NCBI GenBank assembly: GCA_024138025.1
Contig: JAMXBD010002744.1
Location: 1-64,000, forward strand
Length of the DNA stretch: 64,000 bases
DNA from: Combretum micranthum
Lineage: Eukaryota > Streptophyta > Magnoliopsida > Myrtales > Combretaceae
Direction: 5' to 3'
Shown here: piece by piece, positions 12,331 through 25,800 of the stretch
Layout of the letters: each line of letters starts with the position of its first letter
How positions within the stretch are numbered: the first letter of the stretch is position 1
Program-made: the position numbers and the translations under genes
Notes under the pieces: generated by a model
What the model was told of the DNA's origin: nothing
The model's input: only the letters and a program-made list of their open reading frames with translations
Databases searched by the model: none

Positions 12331-13640
12331 GTAAGCATGTCAACTTAGAGGCAATTGATGAGTATGAAAGATAGTTCAAGAAGCATTATCACTTTTATGG
12401 AGGGGGATATGACGTTATCTATAATTGAATGATCCTGGACAGTTGAATGCATTGTGGATAGTGAGAAAGTAGATAATTGTTGACGGTTACGGTATAGACA
12501 TAGAGCAAACACACTAATCTACATTCACACATGTCAAACCTAGCTAGGGAAGAATACCGAGAGATACCAAATGCATTGTCAATTGAGTGCTAAAGGAGTT
12601 TGTCGGTATGCCAAGTTAAGGTGATAAGTGCGTTGATGGTGCTTTCAGCTTGTTGCTGGCATGGTTTAAGCCTCAACCTAATGGGTTGGCCCATACAACT
12701 AATAGGGTGGACTCAGCTTAAAATGTCCATTATCAATATTGAACCATAAATACTTAAATTATTGTCTTTAATAGTATAATGTGTTGGGGGGGGGGGGGGG
12801 GGTTGCGTGGGGTTGGAAGGAAGAGGATAGAAAAACATAAAGGTGAAATAAAAGATTACATAAGACAGCAACTGGCTTGGAAGAAAAGAAATTTAGAAGG
12901 CAAAAAGAAGAGGATTCAGGATTTGTTCACTAATACAAAGGATGTGATTGTTTGGGTTTGGGATAGTTTTTCAAAAAACTAAACATGAGCTAATAACATA
13001 TTACTTCTCTCGAATTTATTCAAAAATCTATAATAAATTTTAGCACATGCCACCTAACAAGTTTGGTGTTTTTAACCAAATAATGCGTAACAACTAAACT
13101 TTTAAATCAATCTACCATTTACTTTGATGGTGTAAATAATAATGAATAAAAACATATCTATGAAGCAATAATCATCACGGTAACAATTGCAAAATTAAAT
13201 TCTACATCTTATGAATAGGAGTGCAACAACTTTACGTATGCTCTTACCAAGCGGTAAAAGGATGCAAAGTCTGTAGAGTTAAATGTTTGTACGCATAATG
13301 AGACATATAGTGCACTCTATTTTACTTCTACAGTAGCAATCTAGCCTAATCGATATACAAGTTTAACTAAATAGACTTAAATTTGTAAGCAAATGCATAA
13401 TTGCAACAATAAAGTTGAAAATAAGTAGAACAACATGGGAAAAAAAGGTGACAAAAAATAAACATACTACTATTACTAATTCGATGTACAGGTTTATAGT
13501 AGTGTATACATTTGAAATGGTGCATCGTTATAAATTCTTCAACATAATCAATCAAGTAGTGGGTAAAAACTTATATTCACAAAAGTATGTATACCTTTTG
13601 GTAGAGAGTTTAATGGACATTTATGGAACTAGAAGGAGCA
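12331..13640. other. AT-rich DNA with no recognised gene
   Basis: This stretch continues the sequence interrupted by the copia element (7361-7484 on the other side). I find only short chance reading frames, a poly-G run and diffuse AT-rich sequence. No terminal repeats or protein domains were recognised. Confidence 0.4.
12786..12802 (+). repeat. Homopolymer of 17 G
   Basis: An uninterrupted run of 17 G in AT-rich surroundings, followed by a G-rich segment (GGTTGCGTGGGGTTGG). It may be a true G-tract or a sequencing or assembly artefact. Confidence 0.9.
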
Positions 13641-13806
13641 GATATCCAACTCCATGAGATAGCTACATTTGAAGACTAAGAATAAGAAGAATAGGAGAAA
13701 TATCTACTCTTGAAAATTTACAAAAGGTCCATCTTCTACCGTACATATAATTTACAAAATGATGGGGCTTGCTATAAGAAAATTACAATAAATTTGCATT
13801 CTAACA
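13640..13806 (-). repeat. Possible 3' LTR edge of a decayed retrotransposon
   Basis: On the minus strand a purine-rich tract (CTTTGAGTTTGAGAGGA, about 13807-13823) is followed by TGTTAGAATGCAAA, the usual arrangement of polypurine tract and LTR start. It fits the gypsy remnant immediately to the right. The outer LTR end and the partner LTR were not found, so the left limit is arbitrary. Confidence 0.4.
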
Positions 13807-13815
13807 TCCTCTCAA

Positions 13816-15480
13816 ACTCAAAGTTATTAACGTAATTGGCTACATGTTCAAGAGTTTAAACTTGGTGATAAAGGTCTTAAACTTAGCCTTAATACCTTTA
13901 GCCATACGTCACTTTGATAATGTATCTTCCATGCAAAGAAATAAGGCTTCAAAGCATTCACATGAAAAACTTGGTGGACCTTCAACTAGACAAGTGTTTA
14001 ACCTTGTAAATTGCTCTTCCAATCCATGAGATAATAAGAACACAACCAACATACTTCTAAACTTGTCTTCAATGACTCCTTAACTATTCAATCTGTTATA
14101 ACAAATGTTTGATGAGGACTTAATCCCCAACGTTGAATTCACAAGGTCTAAACTTTCCCATTTCTTATAAGCTTTTTAACTGTGAATCTTAGTAACTCAA
14201 AAGCTTTCTTCTAATCTTTAGTAAATTGATGAACTTTTAGGCAACTTCTTGTATATGGTGCAACCATTGTATGGAGTAATATCGATTACAAACTCAAAAC
14301 AATCCCCACAAGGATCTTGTCATGAAGGAAGAGTTTCACCAAAAGTTAAAGTATACTCAAACGAAATCTAGCAAATAAACCCAATTATTTTTTATTTGTA
14401 GTTATAAGTATCATTAATATTGCTCCAACGTACCATTAAATCTCTTCGTTTGTCTACCACCATGAAGGTGGTAATTGGAGGTCACGCTCAACTTAACCTC
14501 TGAGAGGTAGAACAATTTAATCCAAGACTCTGTTATGAATCCAATATCCTTAACATTTACAATGTTTGGGACATTCCTCAAAACTTTATACATGTTTTGA
14601 AAAAAAAATTATTTCCTTTGCATGTGAGCTCTCTGTGGTAGGAATGGGGTTGCATGATTTGAGAACTTGTCAATAAACTCAAATACATAAAAGTACTTCA
14701 TCACTTTTAATAAGGAAATGATAAAATCCATAGAAACACTTACCTATGGGTAAGCGGACATAAGACATGGCTTCAACGATTTTTCTAGTTCTCACGTCAT
14801 AATCCTATCTTGTGGACAAGTTAGCAAAGAACCGATGTAAGTCATCACATTGTCTTTCATTTATAGTCAATAGTAACCTAGCTTAAATATGCTCATCATC
14901 CTATACTCTTCAATATATCATGACACTCTCTCATAAAGTGCCCTCCTTACTTTTACCTCTTTAAGGACATATAAGTAATGACCCTTTAAATAAATTAGAT
15001 TACTTTCCACCTAAAACATGCAAGTCTTCCCTCTCAAAAAAACCACTTAAGACATTGAGTCAGCAAATTTTAACCTAAGTATTCCTTCATATAATCCTAG
15101 ATCATCGTAGTGACTTGTCTTTTAGATTGACAGGTGATTAGCACTAGCAAAGCTAAATTTGTTGTATGGCTTTAGGCATTTATCATCTAATTATCTTATC
15201 CGCTTGGATGTTTAAACACCATACCTAACTTTACAAAGAACTCTGCCATCTTGCTTATTCAATAGGAAATTTATGTTAAGTCAGGATATGGCTAGTAATA
15301 GGATTACCTGTCTTCACCAATAACATGTACCTTAGATAGTATTTCAATGTCTAAAGATAATATACAAATGCCAACAACCTATTCTCTAGAATTGAGTACC
15401 TACACTTATTGAAGTTTAGCCCTTACGTTTTTATGCCACTAGATGACCCTCTCACATCAAAATCTCACCGAAAGCAATGT
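13816..15480 (-). pseudogene. Heavily decayed Ty3/gypsy pol remnant (RNase H, integrase, C-terminal region)
   Basis: No long frame survives, but translating the minus strand in changing frames gives gypsy landmarks in the right order. An RNase H segment lies near 15.4 kb (FGEILM, then EGHLVA). An integrase segment lies near 14.70-14.77 kb (PLPIGKCFYGFYHF, resembling the PLPIP...MDFI block). A C-terminal segment near 13.9-14.0 kb resembles the KVHPVFHVNALKPY block. Reverse transcriptase, protease and gag were not recognised. The element is much older than the other LTR elements here. The assignment rests on weak block-wise similarity and the limits are approximate. Confidence 0.6.
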
Positions 15481-16394
15481 TTAATGAACTCATGTGGTCA
15501 AGAATGTCTGGAAGGACCAACTCCCCCATCTCAACTTGCATCAACTCTTTAAATACTACTTTGTACTCCTTACTTCAGGTTTACACTCAATCCTTCTTTA
15601 ACATGTTTGTAAAGGCAGTAGTTCTCCCAAGATACTTATCCACAATCTTCTGTTATAGTGTGTAAGTTTAAAGAATGATCATAGCTTAATAACGTTTCTC
15701 TATACTAACTACTTTTTTTTTATCATCTTCACCTCCACCATGTCCATTTATATCTTTCCTCCTCAATAACATAACTTAAGAAGTTAATGTGCTCCTTGCA
15801 TCACGTGTGGATGATTTTCCCGAAATTTATAAAAACCATTTACAAATGTATTATATGGTTCCATAAAATCTGACTATGCAGATAATGTTTTCTGAATAAA
15901 GAACAATAAATCTATATAAACATCATAAAATACATCATTCATGAAAGTGTAAAAGGTTACAAGAACATTGGTAAGACCAAGGGCATCATAAAAAAACTCG
16001 TAGGTGGTGTAACAAGTGATATAAATTGTTTTAAGCTCACCATCATTAGCAATGCAAACATAATGCCGTTTGAGTTAGATCTAAATTGGACCCTATCCAA
16101 TGTTATTTAAGAAAATCATAATTATTATTTTCGGGGAAATTCAATAGTTTTTTTTTTTTCCTGTTTTTCCATGATTTAGATTTTTAGAAAAACTTGTTAT
16201 AAATATAGACTTTTCAAATGTAACTTATTTATAAAACATGGCTATTAAAAATGGGTCTAAATTGGTAGGCTCAACCCATAACTAAAACATAGGACTTAAT
16301 GATTCATTGGAAAGTAAAAATTAAAAGTAATTAAGAGCAATTTTATTGGAGTTGCTTGACATGGATCCACTTATTAAGCAACCCAAATAACTAA

Positions 16395-16906
16395 AGCTAG
16401 CTATACGGGCCATGGCCCATGGGTCGACCCATTTACTCGCTTTAAAAAACAGGCCGCGACCATATTTTTTTTGCCCGTTTAAAACGGCCTAGCCTACAGG
16501 CCAAAACGTTAAAAGAAGAAGAAGAAGAAGAAGAATGGGAAAATTTAAAGACTAGTAATAATATAAAACATGTGAATGATTGTTTATGACATGTTATGGA
16601 AAATGATAGATTGATACATACAATACAAGCATTATAACATTTTTTAAAAATATATTTATTGATTCAAACATAATATGATATCTAACAAATCATTTTAAAA
16701 ACTTGTTTTTGCATATAAGTAATCAAATTAACATAAAAATTAATCATTGATATATATAAAACCTTAAAATATAAAAAATATTTTAATTTTCACATAAACT
16801 AACATAAAAAAAAATTCATTTTGGCTCACCAGCCAAAGTGGCCCAAGCCTATAAATTTGGCTCATTTAAAAGTGAACTGAGCGAGGCCCATTTTCCCACA
16901 TCTACA
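16395..16906. mobile_element. Possible MITE with GGGCC-rich ends
   Basis: A segment of about 0.5 kb whose left end (TATACGGGCCATGGCCCATG) and right end (GCGAGGCCCATTTTCCCACA) are the only GC-richer sequence in an AT-rich region and are roughly inverted relative to each other. This is the pattern of a widespread plant hAT-like MITE type. There is no coding capacity and no clear target duplication. Confidence 0.35.
16513..16535 (+). repeat. GAA microsatellite
   Basis: About seven AGA/GAA trinucleotide repeats in an otherwise unremarkable AT-rich segment. Confidence 0.85.
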
Positions 16907-18385
16907 AATGACCAATAAAGGGGGTTACTTGACATTGAAATCAATGCCAATGTTCCATAGCTAAGCAACTCAAAAAGCAAATGTCTTACTCTTTCCCTTC
17001 TTTTTTATTGGTAGAGTATGATAAGTGGCAACTAAAAAACCTTTTAAAAATTTATTATGTAACTCTCTTTAAGAATTTACTAATAAATGGAGCTGCTTGA
17101 CATGAGAATTAACTTTTGGTATGTGTGATGTGACATGTTAAGCAACTTACGGATAAGTTACAATAAGTGGTTAGTCACTTATAGTCATCAAAAATTCAGT
17201 AAATAGTTTTCAAACAAGTTTTCACATATCAAAATTCAACTAAGAAATACCTTCTCATCCTAGAGCCTATGCTACCTACAAGCTGACACCTCATCCTCAA
17301 ACTTATATCACAATGTCATAGGAATGTCCATATAAAAGCCATCTTTTTACCTAAAATGAAAATAAGAGGTGAAGCCCAATATGACAATAATATCAAACAC
17401 ATACTTGTATGTCATACACATCTAATTTTAATGCAATAAGCATATATTTAAGTTATTTAATAAAAGTCAGCAAACAAAGCATTCTTAACATCTTAAAAAC
17501 ATGCTATATAAGAGTATTCATAACTCCAGATAAACAAAAAGATGGGGGATCACAGGGGTTCGACTTTGCTCTTTGCTAGTCAAGGGTTAATGGGGCCTCC
17601 AATAATACCATCAAAATAAAAAGAAAGAAGTAGTCTCATACAGAGCTGTCCATCAAATTTAGCCATTAACAAGCACTGTCTATTATGACATTTTATCTAA
17701 GTGCCCATAATCCTCAATAACCCCATCACAGCTTTGTCCTAGCTTAAGTAAACTACTTTTGCCATAGATTTCTCCTATCAGCCATCTACTGAGGTTACCT
17801 ACGCCTCCATGGGGGCCTAGGTACTTAAACTATTATCGTTCAAAAGCTGTGATTGAGTTTGCAACCTAGTAAAAGGTTCCACTTGTTAGATCTAACACTC
17901 ACACAATAATTAACATGTGATTAGTTAGTTGAGTTTGAGTATTAGTCCATTTTTAGTTTTCATCCAAACAACCAATACCCTTTTACTTTGTACCTATACC
18001 AAAGTCACTTTCAACGTCCAAAAGTCCAACAAAGCTTGATAGCCTATTTCATGACCACATCACCATTTCAATACTTAGTTTGTCTCGTAGTTGTCACTTT
18101 GATATAAGGATCGTCTAATTAAGATCTATAGAATTATGATACTCATTGATAACATTAGCTAAATTTTATGACTTCAAGTACTATTGGTTATGTAAATGCT
18201 TTTAATTTAGGTTTAAGTCATGAACTTTATAATAGTTAAGTTATCTAATTCATTATATGGTTTGGGAACTGTTAGGGAATTTAAGTCAATCAATGCTTAA
18301 TTATCCACACTTTTGTAGGCTCTTGGCCTTTCAAAAGTAAATTCTCATACTCCACTAATCAAGTTGTAATCTTTATTTTAATTAA

Positions 18386-18760
18386 GGGAAATTACAAATC
18401 ACCTTCTTAAACTTTAAACATTTACCTTAATGTTGATTCACCCCATAAACTTTCAAAGTGAACCTTTTGATCCCTCGAGCCTTAAAAAATTGGCACGGAT
18501 TAAGACACTTAACATTTTCTATTAAAACAAAATATGGGAATTGCAAAATACCCCATTGAACTTTCATTTATGTGCAGATTTACCCATTAAAGTTTCATCT
18601 ATGTACAGATTTACCTCATCTTCCAAATTCATAGAAAATGTTAGTTATCCTTAATTATACCAATTTTTGAAAGCTTAAGGAGTCAAAAGGCTTACTTTGA
18701 ACGTTGAAGAGGTGAATCCGCACCTTAGGAAAGGTTCAAGAGGGTAATTTGTAAATTCTC
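18386..18760 (+). mobile_element. MITE copy 1 (GGGAAATTACAAAT ends)
   Basis: About 375 bp. It starts GGGAAATTACAAATCACC and ends AGGGTAATTTGTAAATTCTC, which are approximate inverted complements. The internal phrases ACTTTCAAAGTGAACCTTTTGA, GACACTTAACATTTTCTATT and TTTCATCTATGTACAGAT recur in the copy at 19274. It is non-coding. Confidence 0.6.
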
Positions 18761-19273
18761 ATTTTAACTATTCGGTTTATATTATTCATATTCCAATTAT
18801 ATCATGTTCGACTATATATAATATAATTAATTAGCCAATTAATATGGTTATACTCATATTAACATGAAGTGTACATAATAAGGTAAAGTGCTGAAAAATT
18901 AACAAAATGATCGTGTTGGTGTTATATGGAATTATCAAAATTAAACTAGGTATGATTCCTAGCATATAAGACATCTAACATGTTGCATGTAATGTTTCAA
19001 TACTAGATATTTAGCCATATTTATATATATCATGCACGCGCTCTTCTATTTTTCCATTTATTTATGTTACAATGCCAATTTAAAAAATTTCCTATTATGT
19101 AACAAAATCAATTCCCATGGAAGAAGAGTTAATTCACACTAAAATATAAAATAGTTGAATATCACGCCACATTCATTAAATACAATCGAGATAACATGAA
19201 TATAGGCAATTTAACGAGGTCTTTATGTTTTCTTTAAATCTAGAAGTTTTCTCAAAATATTTCATTTAATTTA

Positions 19274-19634
19274 GGGAAAATTGCAAATTACCCCCTAAAT
19301 TTTTATTTAGTTATGAATTCATCCTTGAACTTTTAAAGTGAACTTTTTGACCCCTTAAACTTTTAAAAACTAATACAATTAAGGACACTTAACATTTTTT
19401 ATTAAAATAAAAAGAGAAGAGTCACAAAATACCCCATCGAAGTTTCATCTATGTATAGATAAACCCTTAAACTTTAATTTATGTGCATATTTACCCCCTT
19501 AAATTCATTAAGAAATGTTAATTTATTAACTATAGCAATTTTGAAAGTTTGAATAGTAAAAAAAACTCAATTTGAAAGTGGATGGGTGAATCTGCATCTT
19601 GATAAAAGTTCAGGCGGAAAATTTGCAAATTCCC
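19274..19634 (+). mobile_element. MITE copy 2 (same family, same orientation)
   Basis: About 361 bp. It starts GGGAAAATTGCAAATTACCC and ends GGAAAATTTGCAAATTCCCC, forming an imperfect terminal inverted repeat. It aligns with 18386-18760 throughout but with many substitutions, so the two are independent old insertions or an old duplication about 0.9 kb apart. Confidence 0.6.
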
Positions 19635-20748
19635 CTCTACTTTATTTAATTTACTATTCACAAAGCAGTCATAGTTTTGCATGTAGTCTTTAACAAATAT
19701 AGTACGTATGTCCTTTGAGCATATCTATGACCTAAAGTATGTAACCTACTAAGATTATTTCACTAAGACAACATAATTGCTCTACGATCAATGTTATTAC
19801 TATCCTATACCTATATAATTTACATCTCAAACCACGATTTTAATCATATTAATCATTTATCTTGTATTAGGGTGGACGAGTATAGAATATGTAAAATAAT
19901 AAAACCTTTCCCCTATCCTATCCCATAGGGTACATGGTGCTAAAATTTGTACCCAAAATTAACCATGCAACACCTTGTATCTACCTTATATCATGTACCT
20001 TATAAATTCTATAAGACATAGGGTACAATGTCAATTTTTTTCTTTTCTTATTAAATTTCAAGATTATAGTAATACATGTAGTGTTGCGTAACATGGATAA
20101 TCACCTTTATCTTCCATTATTGACTATAGCAAATCCCCCATTTAAAAAAGTAATTTCTTAATATTATAAGTTCTTTGATTTAAAGTATATATTTATGTGA
20201 TATTAGAAAATCAATGTAGAAAATTGAAACTTTATGAAATACCCAGAGAATATATCTGTGTTGTCTTAAACAAAATTGTCTAACTTACAGCAAAGTCCAA
20301 AATAAAAAATTTTGGAGGCACTTTTGTTATTAACCTCAAAAGGTGATCGAAACTTTTGTTTGATTAGAGGTTCAAACACATACAATTAGAAAACATATGT
20401 TATAGTGTAATATTCCACAAAATAGTTATATTAGAAATTAAAACAACATAAATTATTTCAAAATAAAAATCCCCAAAAGGTAATTTATGAGTAATAATCT
20501 TAAACAAAAGCAACTACAAAAAGTAACAAATAAAACATCCATGTTTTTAGTCTTTAATTTTCATAATACAACTTGTCTTTTACTTCACCTAGTATCCAAA
20601 ATGTTTTTATCAATAGGACATGTCTCTACAAAATAAATAAAATATTAAAAAAGAGTTGGTATATAGACATAAAATAATGCAATAAAATTAGATAGTTAAT
20701 ACAGTGTAAAAAAGAAGAATCTTGTGTGTTTTATATCTCTGAACATTT

Positions 20749-22680
20749 TTATAAGTTTTCTTCCACAAAAATTAGCTTTAGCCTATTTTCCTCTAAATCT
20801 TGTGCAAATACTAGGCATTCGATAACGCATTGTGTTAAAGTGATACGGAGATGACTATAAGTGCTAAGTGCACACTTGGATGCAACAATCAATACAGATA
20901 TAAGCAAAATATCCCTCGCCATTCAAGAAAAAGACTCTAAACCTTAAACTACTAACTTTTTACTAAGCTATAGAATCAAAGTAATCATTATTCTTTTCAC
21001 TGATTACTTTAAATAGAGATCCAACCCTAACTTATAGATGTCACTTTCCTTTAACTTCAATAAATTTTTCAAAATCATCTTTAATTTTCTTTAAGAGATT
21101 ATTCAAAACATGAATATCACCATCACCATCACCATTAACTTGACCCTCCTCTATTTCTATATCATATGTGGCTAGAGGACTATGATTTAGAAGATAGTTA
21201 GGAGCTTGATCATAAAAATCAAACAATCTAGCAAATACATTCTTTACGTTCTTAAGTACTGCTTCCACTTTCTTATCATTATCACCGCAGATTTCTTTAT
21301 AGCAATGTTTCAAGAACTTCAATTCAAACCTTAGATCCATCGTAGTAACAACCTACACCATTAAATTTGTTTTATCAACACTTTCATAATATTGAAAAAA
21401 TTGTCCCTCGATTTTCTTGGCATTAATTTTGAAGATAAGATTGTAGATCATTCTCTTACTCGTTTGAAGATGGCAAAGTGCTAACAACTTCATAGAAAGT
21501 AGGAATTGGATGTAACATAAAATGATCTAGATATCCTTTTGTTGTCCCATAAAACTATCTCAAAAATTTAAATAAAATACCAGCATTTTCCCAATCAACA
21601 CACGAAGGATGTTAATAGGTGTGCCGGTCGAGCCAAGCTAATTCGTAACAAAACCAAACAAAACTGAAAATATGATCTTTTAAACAATTCAATTAGAAAA
21701 TTCTCGATCCGAATCAATCTATAAATTTATGGTTGGTTTGAAGAGATAAATCGAACCAATATGTAAAACTAAACCAAACCGTTGATTAATTGTAAAAATA
21801 TAATTATCATAATTATAAATATTGTTATAATAATTTATTAAAGGTCATATACGTTCATATGATTTTATTATGATATTTATTATTGTTATAATACTCATTC
21901 CTTTTTTTCAATTGTTTTTTGAGTTCAAAATAGGTTCATTCATTGGTAACTTAATATTGTTTTTTATTAATCGTTTGAACTTTGTGAAGTATGGATTTTG
22001 CTATTTAGTTATATACTTTATTATATATTAATTTTTCATTGTATATTTTGTTAGTATATTACTTTTATTCATGCATGACTTTTATTGATAGATGATTTTT
22101 TTTGGCAAAATTTATCAGTAGATAATTGATTGAATTATTTTATAGAGGATTATAGATTATATTTTATTATATATTAGTTCGTAGACATATCGTGTTAGTG
22201 ACTAAATAATTTTATGAGAAATTATGGATTATGAATGTGATGAGTTATAGAGTATTTTGTTAGATTTACAATATGAATTTTACAGTGTAATTTCAATATT
22301 TGAATATCCGCATAAATGTAAAATATTAGAACTAAGGTTTTTTTTTATCAGAATTTTGATTCAACCAGTAATCTGAACCGAACCAAACCGTTATTTAATG
22401 TAACCTGAACAAAACTATTATTTAATGATTTGATTTATGAATGAGAAAAAAACAAATCATAAATTATGGTTTGGTTTGGTTTTAATAAAAACCAGACTAA
22501 ACCAATCCGCATCCACCCTTAGATATCATTACCAAGCTTAATCTTATACGATGGATCCTCATCTTTCAATCTTTTAAAATATTGTTTTAAACTTAAGAGT
22601 TTTCTAACATCAAAGTCCCATCTATAAGAAATTTCTAAATAAACATCACTTATAGTCATGTTTCGAGCACAAAGGATATC
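20749..22680 (-). pseudogene. Fossil hAT-superfamily transposase (RICESLEEPER-like), split by a MITE
   Basis: Minus strand. The C-terminal dimerisation (hATC) block is a clean 57-codon frame, 20922-20749. It reads MARDILLISVLIVASKCALS, corresponding to the MARDIL...S.VASE.AFS signature, and ends near ECLVFAQDLEE. An in-frame stop lies just before it. Upstream, 21041-21340 encodes a 99-residue piece starting MDLRFELKFLKHCYKEICGD, the DPRFK..Y block that precedes hATC in plant hAT proteins. Further upstream (about 21.35-21.61 kb) degenerate frames match the preceding block. At 22.52-22.68 kb a piece with RLKDEDPSYKIKLGND is the part that should precede it. The two halves are separated by the insertion 21615-22522. 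The N-terminal BED finger and the element ends were not recognised. Confidence 0.75.
21615..22522. mobile_element. Non-autonomous hAT-like MITE inserted in the hAT fossil
   Basis: About 0.9 kb. The left end reads AGGTGTGCCGGTCGAGCC and the right end, reverse-complemented, reads TAAGGGTGGATGCGGATTGG. The interior is AT-rich with repeated GGTTTGGTTTGGTTT/AACCAAACC words near the ends. Transposase fragments on both sides continue each other, which confirms that it is an insertion. Flanking GATGTTAAT and GATATCATT agree at 6 of 9 positions and may be an eroded target duplication. Confidence 0.6.
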
Positions 22681-22859
22681 CTAGTTTCACCAAGTATATA
22701 TATTGGTTTAATGTTATGAATAATACTTGAACTTTGGTAAAATATGTAATTTGGTACTTGAACTTTAAAATGGATTAATGTAAGCCTTTAGATTTTATGG
22801 TAATTATAAGTAAACCCTAAGAACTAGAAGTTAAATCGAAACTCTAAAGTCAACCTAAT

Positions 22860-25800
22860 TCTATGTTAACTATAGTGAATATAGATTCGGCAATCCCAAG
22901 CATGAAACCCAAAAATAATAAAAATGAGATAATTTCAAATTATAGTTCAGAATTATATAATAAAGTTTAAAAAGATTATATTCGCCAAAATTGAATTCGT
23001 TTAGGATCCAAACGGGATCAGTTTCTAAAATTAGGGTCCCAATAAGTAAAATAGCGAAATTATTCCGATAACACTATTAGAATCGTAATAATATAAGGAT
23101 TTCAAAAATATCAGTTTTAGAATTTTTCGATAACTAAAAATATCAGATATAGGCCTTTACGCTTATTTTCTTTACTACTGATATTTTAATTTTCTAGTAT
23201 ACTATTCATTACTATTTTACTATCTCTGTTTTTTCTTATAATCCATTCTTACACTCTACCATATCTATTTGTTACATTTCCTTACAAAACAACAAAATTA
23301 ATTAATTTTCTCCTCTTCTACAAGCATGGCCGGCACCCCCCTTGTCCTATCCATATATTTTTGTTTAATTTTAATCACATAAATTTCTACTACAAAACTC
23401 TATAAATATCTCTTCGATCCTTCATAGTTTACACATACTTCTCAACCATAACAAAACTCTTGCAAATTTTCCTCTCAAATCCTCTCTCCAAAATCCATTT
23501 CCAACTTCTTCATATTCTCACACTATCACTACCTTCTAACAACATCAACCTCTATTTTCTTCACCACCCATTTCTCTACCTTAAGTAAACCTTTCTTATG
23601 TATATGTTTTCCATGTTCATGTTAACATAATATAACCATAGTGTGTGTTTCCTAAACTTTTGGGGTTTTATGGAATTAACAATATGTTCATGTCTTGTTT
23701 AATAATATTCAAATAATATTATTGTTGTTGTTATGTCATTTTTATTTAATGTTACTAATCTAGCTGTTACATATATATTATTAAATATTTTTATGTATAT
23801 ATATATATATTCCTTAAAGCTTATAAGCTCACAACATAACTTTATTTATGCTCTTGCAATTTATCTAATTATGCAATTTTATTAAGACTAGTCTTTCTAG
23901 TCTTAGGCTTGTTTTTATCTAGTCAAAATAAATTATCTTTCTTCTCTTTTCTTTTCTTTTCTTTTATGGGACTTGTCTATATTCTAAGGCGGAGAGCTTT
24001 GATACTAATCTAAGCCTCCCATGATTTTCTTGTTTTATTTTCTTACCTTTCTTTTAGGACCAATCTATCTCTAGTCCAGAAGTCTTGATAAAAGTTAAGA
24101 CTTTCAATACTTGACTTTATTTACATGTTCTTTTGCTTAATTAATTTTCTACATCTCTTATTTTCTATATAAGTTAATATTCTTTTATGTAATATAGTCA
24201 TATGCTCATGATTATGCACAATCACGATGTTGTTGTCTGAATAAAATGAGTTCTTTTCTTTCATTAAAATTTAAAACTAAAATCCTTACAATAATAATTT
24301 TTGGGACTTAAGAAAAGTTTCCATTTTAAAATTAGGAACAATACCCTTTAAAAAATTTAAATAAGTTCATCATAGATTTTTAAGAGCTAATGTTATGTAA
24401 AGTTTTTTTCTAAAACATAGTTATAAAGTTATTTTACTCTATTTTTGAAAATAAATTAAATTTATTATTAAATCTTAATGTTGATAATTCTTTACTATAT
24501 AAGTTTATCTTAAAAACATATTTAAAAGGACTCATACCAACAATCTAACAAATGTCAAGAACTAAACAAATTTCCAAGTCAAATTAAAAATTAACTCATC
24601 AATTAAGAAAAACACCTAGAAAAATAACATCTAAAGTAACAAGTTTTCAAAAATATAAAAGCTTGTTTTTTATAAGTCTATGAAGTATGAATGAATGATA
24701 GTTAAGATATAAAAAGTACTCATGTAAAATAAACTAAAAACCTTAGTCTTCTTTTCAACAAATTACAAGGAAATTTGTAGATTCCAAACTTTAAATTCCT
24801 AAAGGAGGTTGCTTTATGAAAAATCATAGTTTGGGCAACAACACTTAGATGATGCATGTAATGTGAGTTTATATATGTATAAAAATGATTTTTCAACTAT
24901 ATAGTTGCTATAGGATTTTCGGTTAATCAAAAAGCTTGGAAAAATGTGTTTTTAGGGCTGGAATTTTCGTAATAATTATGTGTTGTACCATTTTGAAACC
25001 CAAATGGCTTTTTGTGATAAAAATAACCTTAGAAATAGATAGATCTTTTCGAATAGGTAGAAAATGACATATAATGTAAGGTATAAATAAATAATTCATA
25101 TTGAAGGGTATAAATGTAATATAATGCTGTTAAGTGGGTATTTTTGTCATTTAACAGACGAATTTCCCTAGTCTTCAAACCTTTTCAACTTCTCCTAAAA
25201 GCTTATACATAACCTCTCATTCTTTTGGAAACCCTAGAAGCTTTCAAAGAGAAAAAAAAAAAAAAAAACCTAGGTATGTAACATTCCTCTAATCTTTTCA
25301 ATCAAATCCTTTTGATAAATCTTCTCCTATGTTAGTTATCTTATGGATTGAAGGAGATTCAAGAGTTGTGGCAAACCCTAGTGTGATTAGAGATTTGGAA
25401 GACTCCGATTCAAGAAAAAGGTAATATTTTTATTAGGGTTTTTATAATTCTTATGATTTTGAAGAAATATTCTTTAGATCATAATCTAGGTTTATATGTT
25501 ATTTCAAAGGGAATCTAAGATTTGTTGTTGAGGATCAAGGGTGGATCTAGATCTGAAGTTGTGATTTCAAATGAAAGAGAAAGGTAAGGGTTTTATCAGA
25601 TTTATGGATTATGAGATCTGTAAATTATGGAATTTTAATTATAGTTTATTATTAAAGAGAATTGAGAATTAAGGTTCCGATTTCCTAATTGAAATCTACA
25701 AGTTCTAGGTATGTAAGAATCTGTACCATTCTAATAATTAATGAATATTATTTGTTATTGTGATAGAAATTTTAAATTGGAGATTTTTTCATATACATGT

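Larger units (their letters stand above)
16907..20748. other. Gene-free AT-rich region with MITE copies
   Basis: No protein domain was recognised on either strand. Contents that can be named are two copies of one MITE family (18386-18760 and 19274-19634). Otherwise it is AT-rich unique-looking sequence. Confidence 0.5.
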
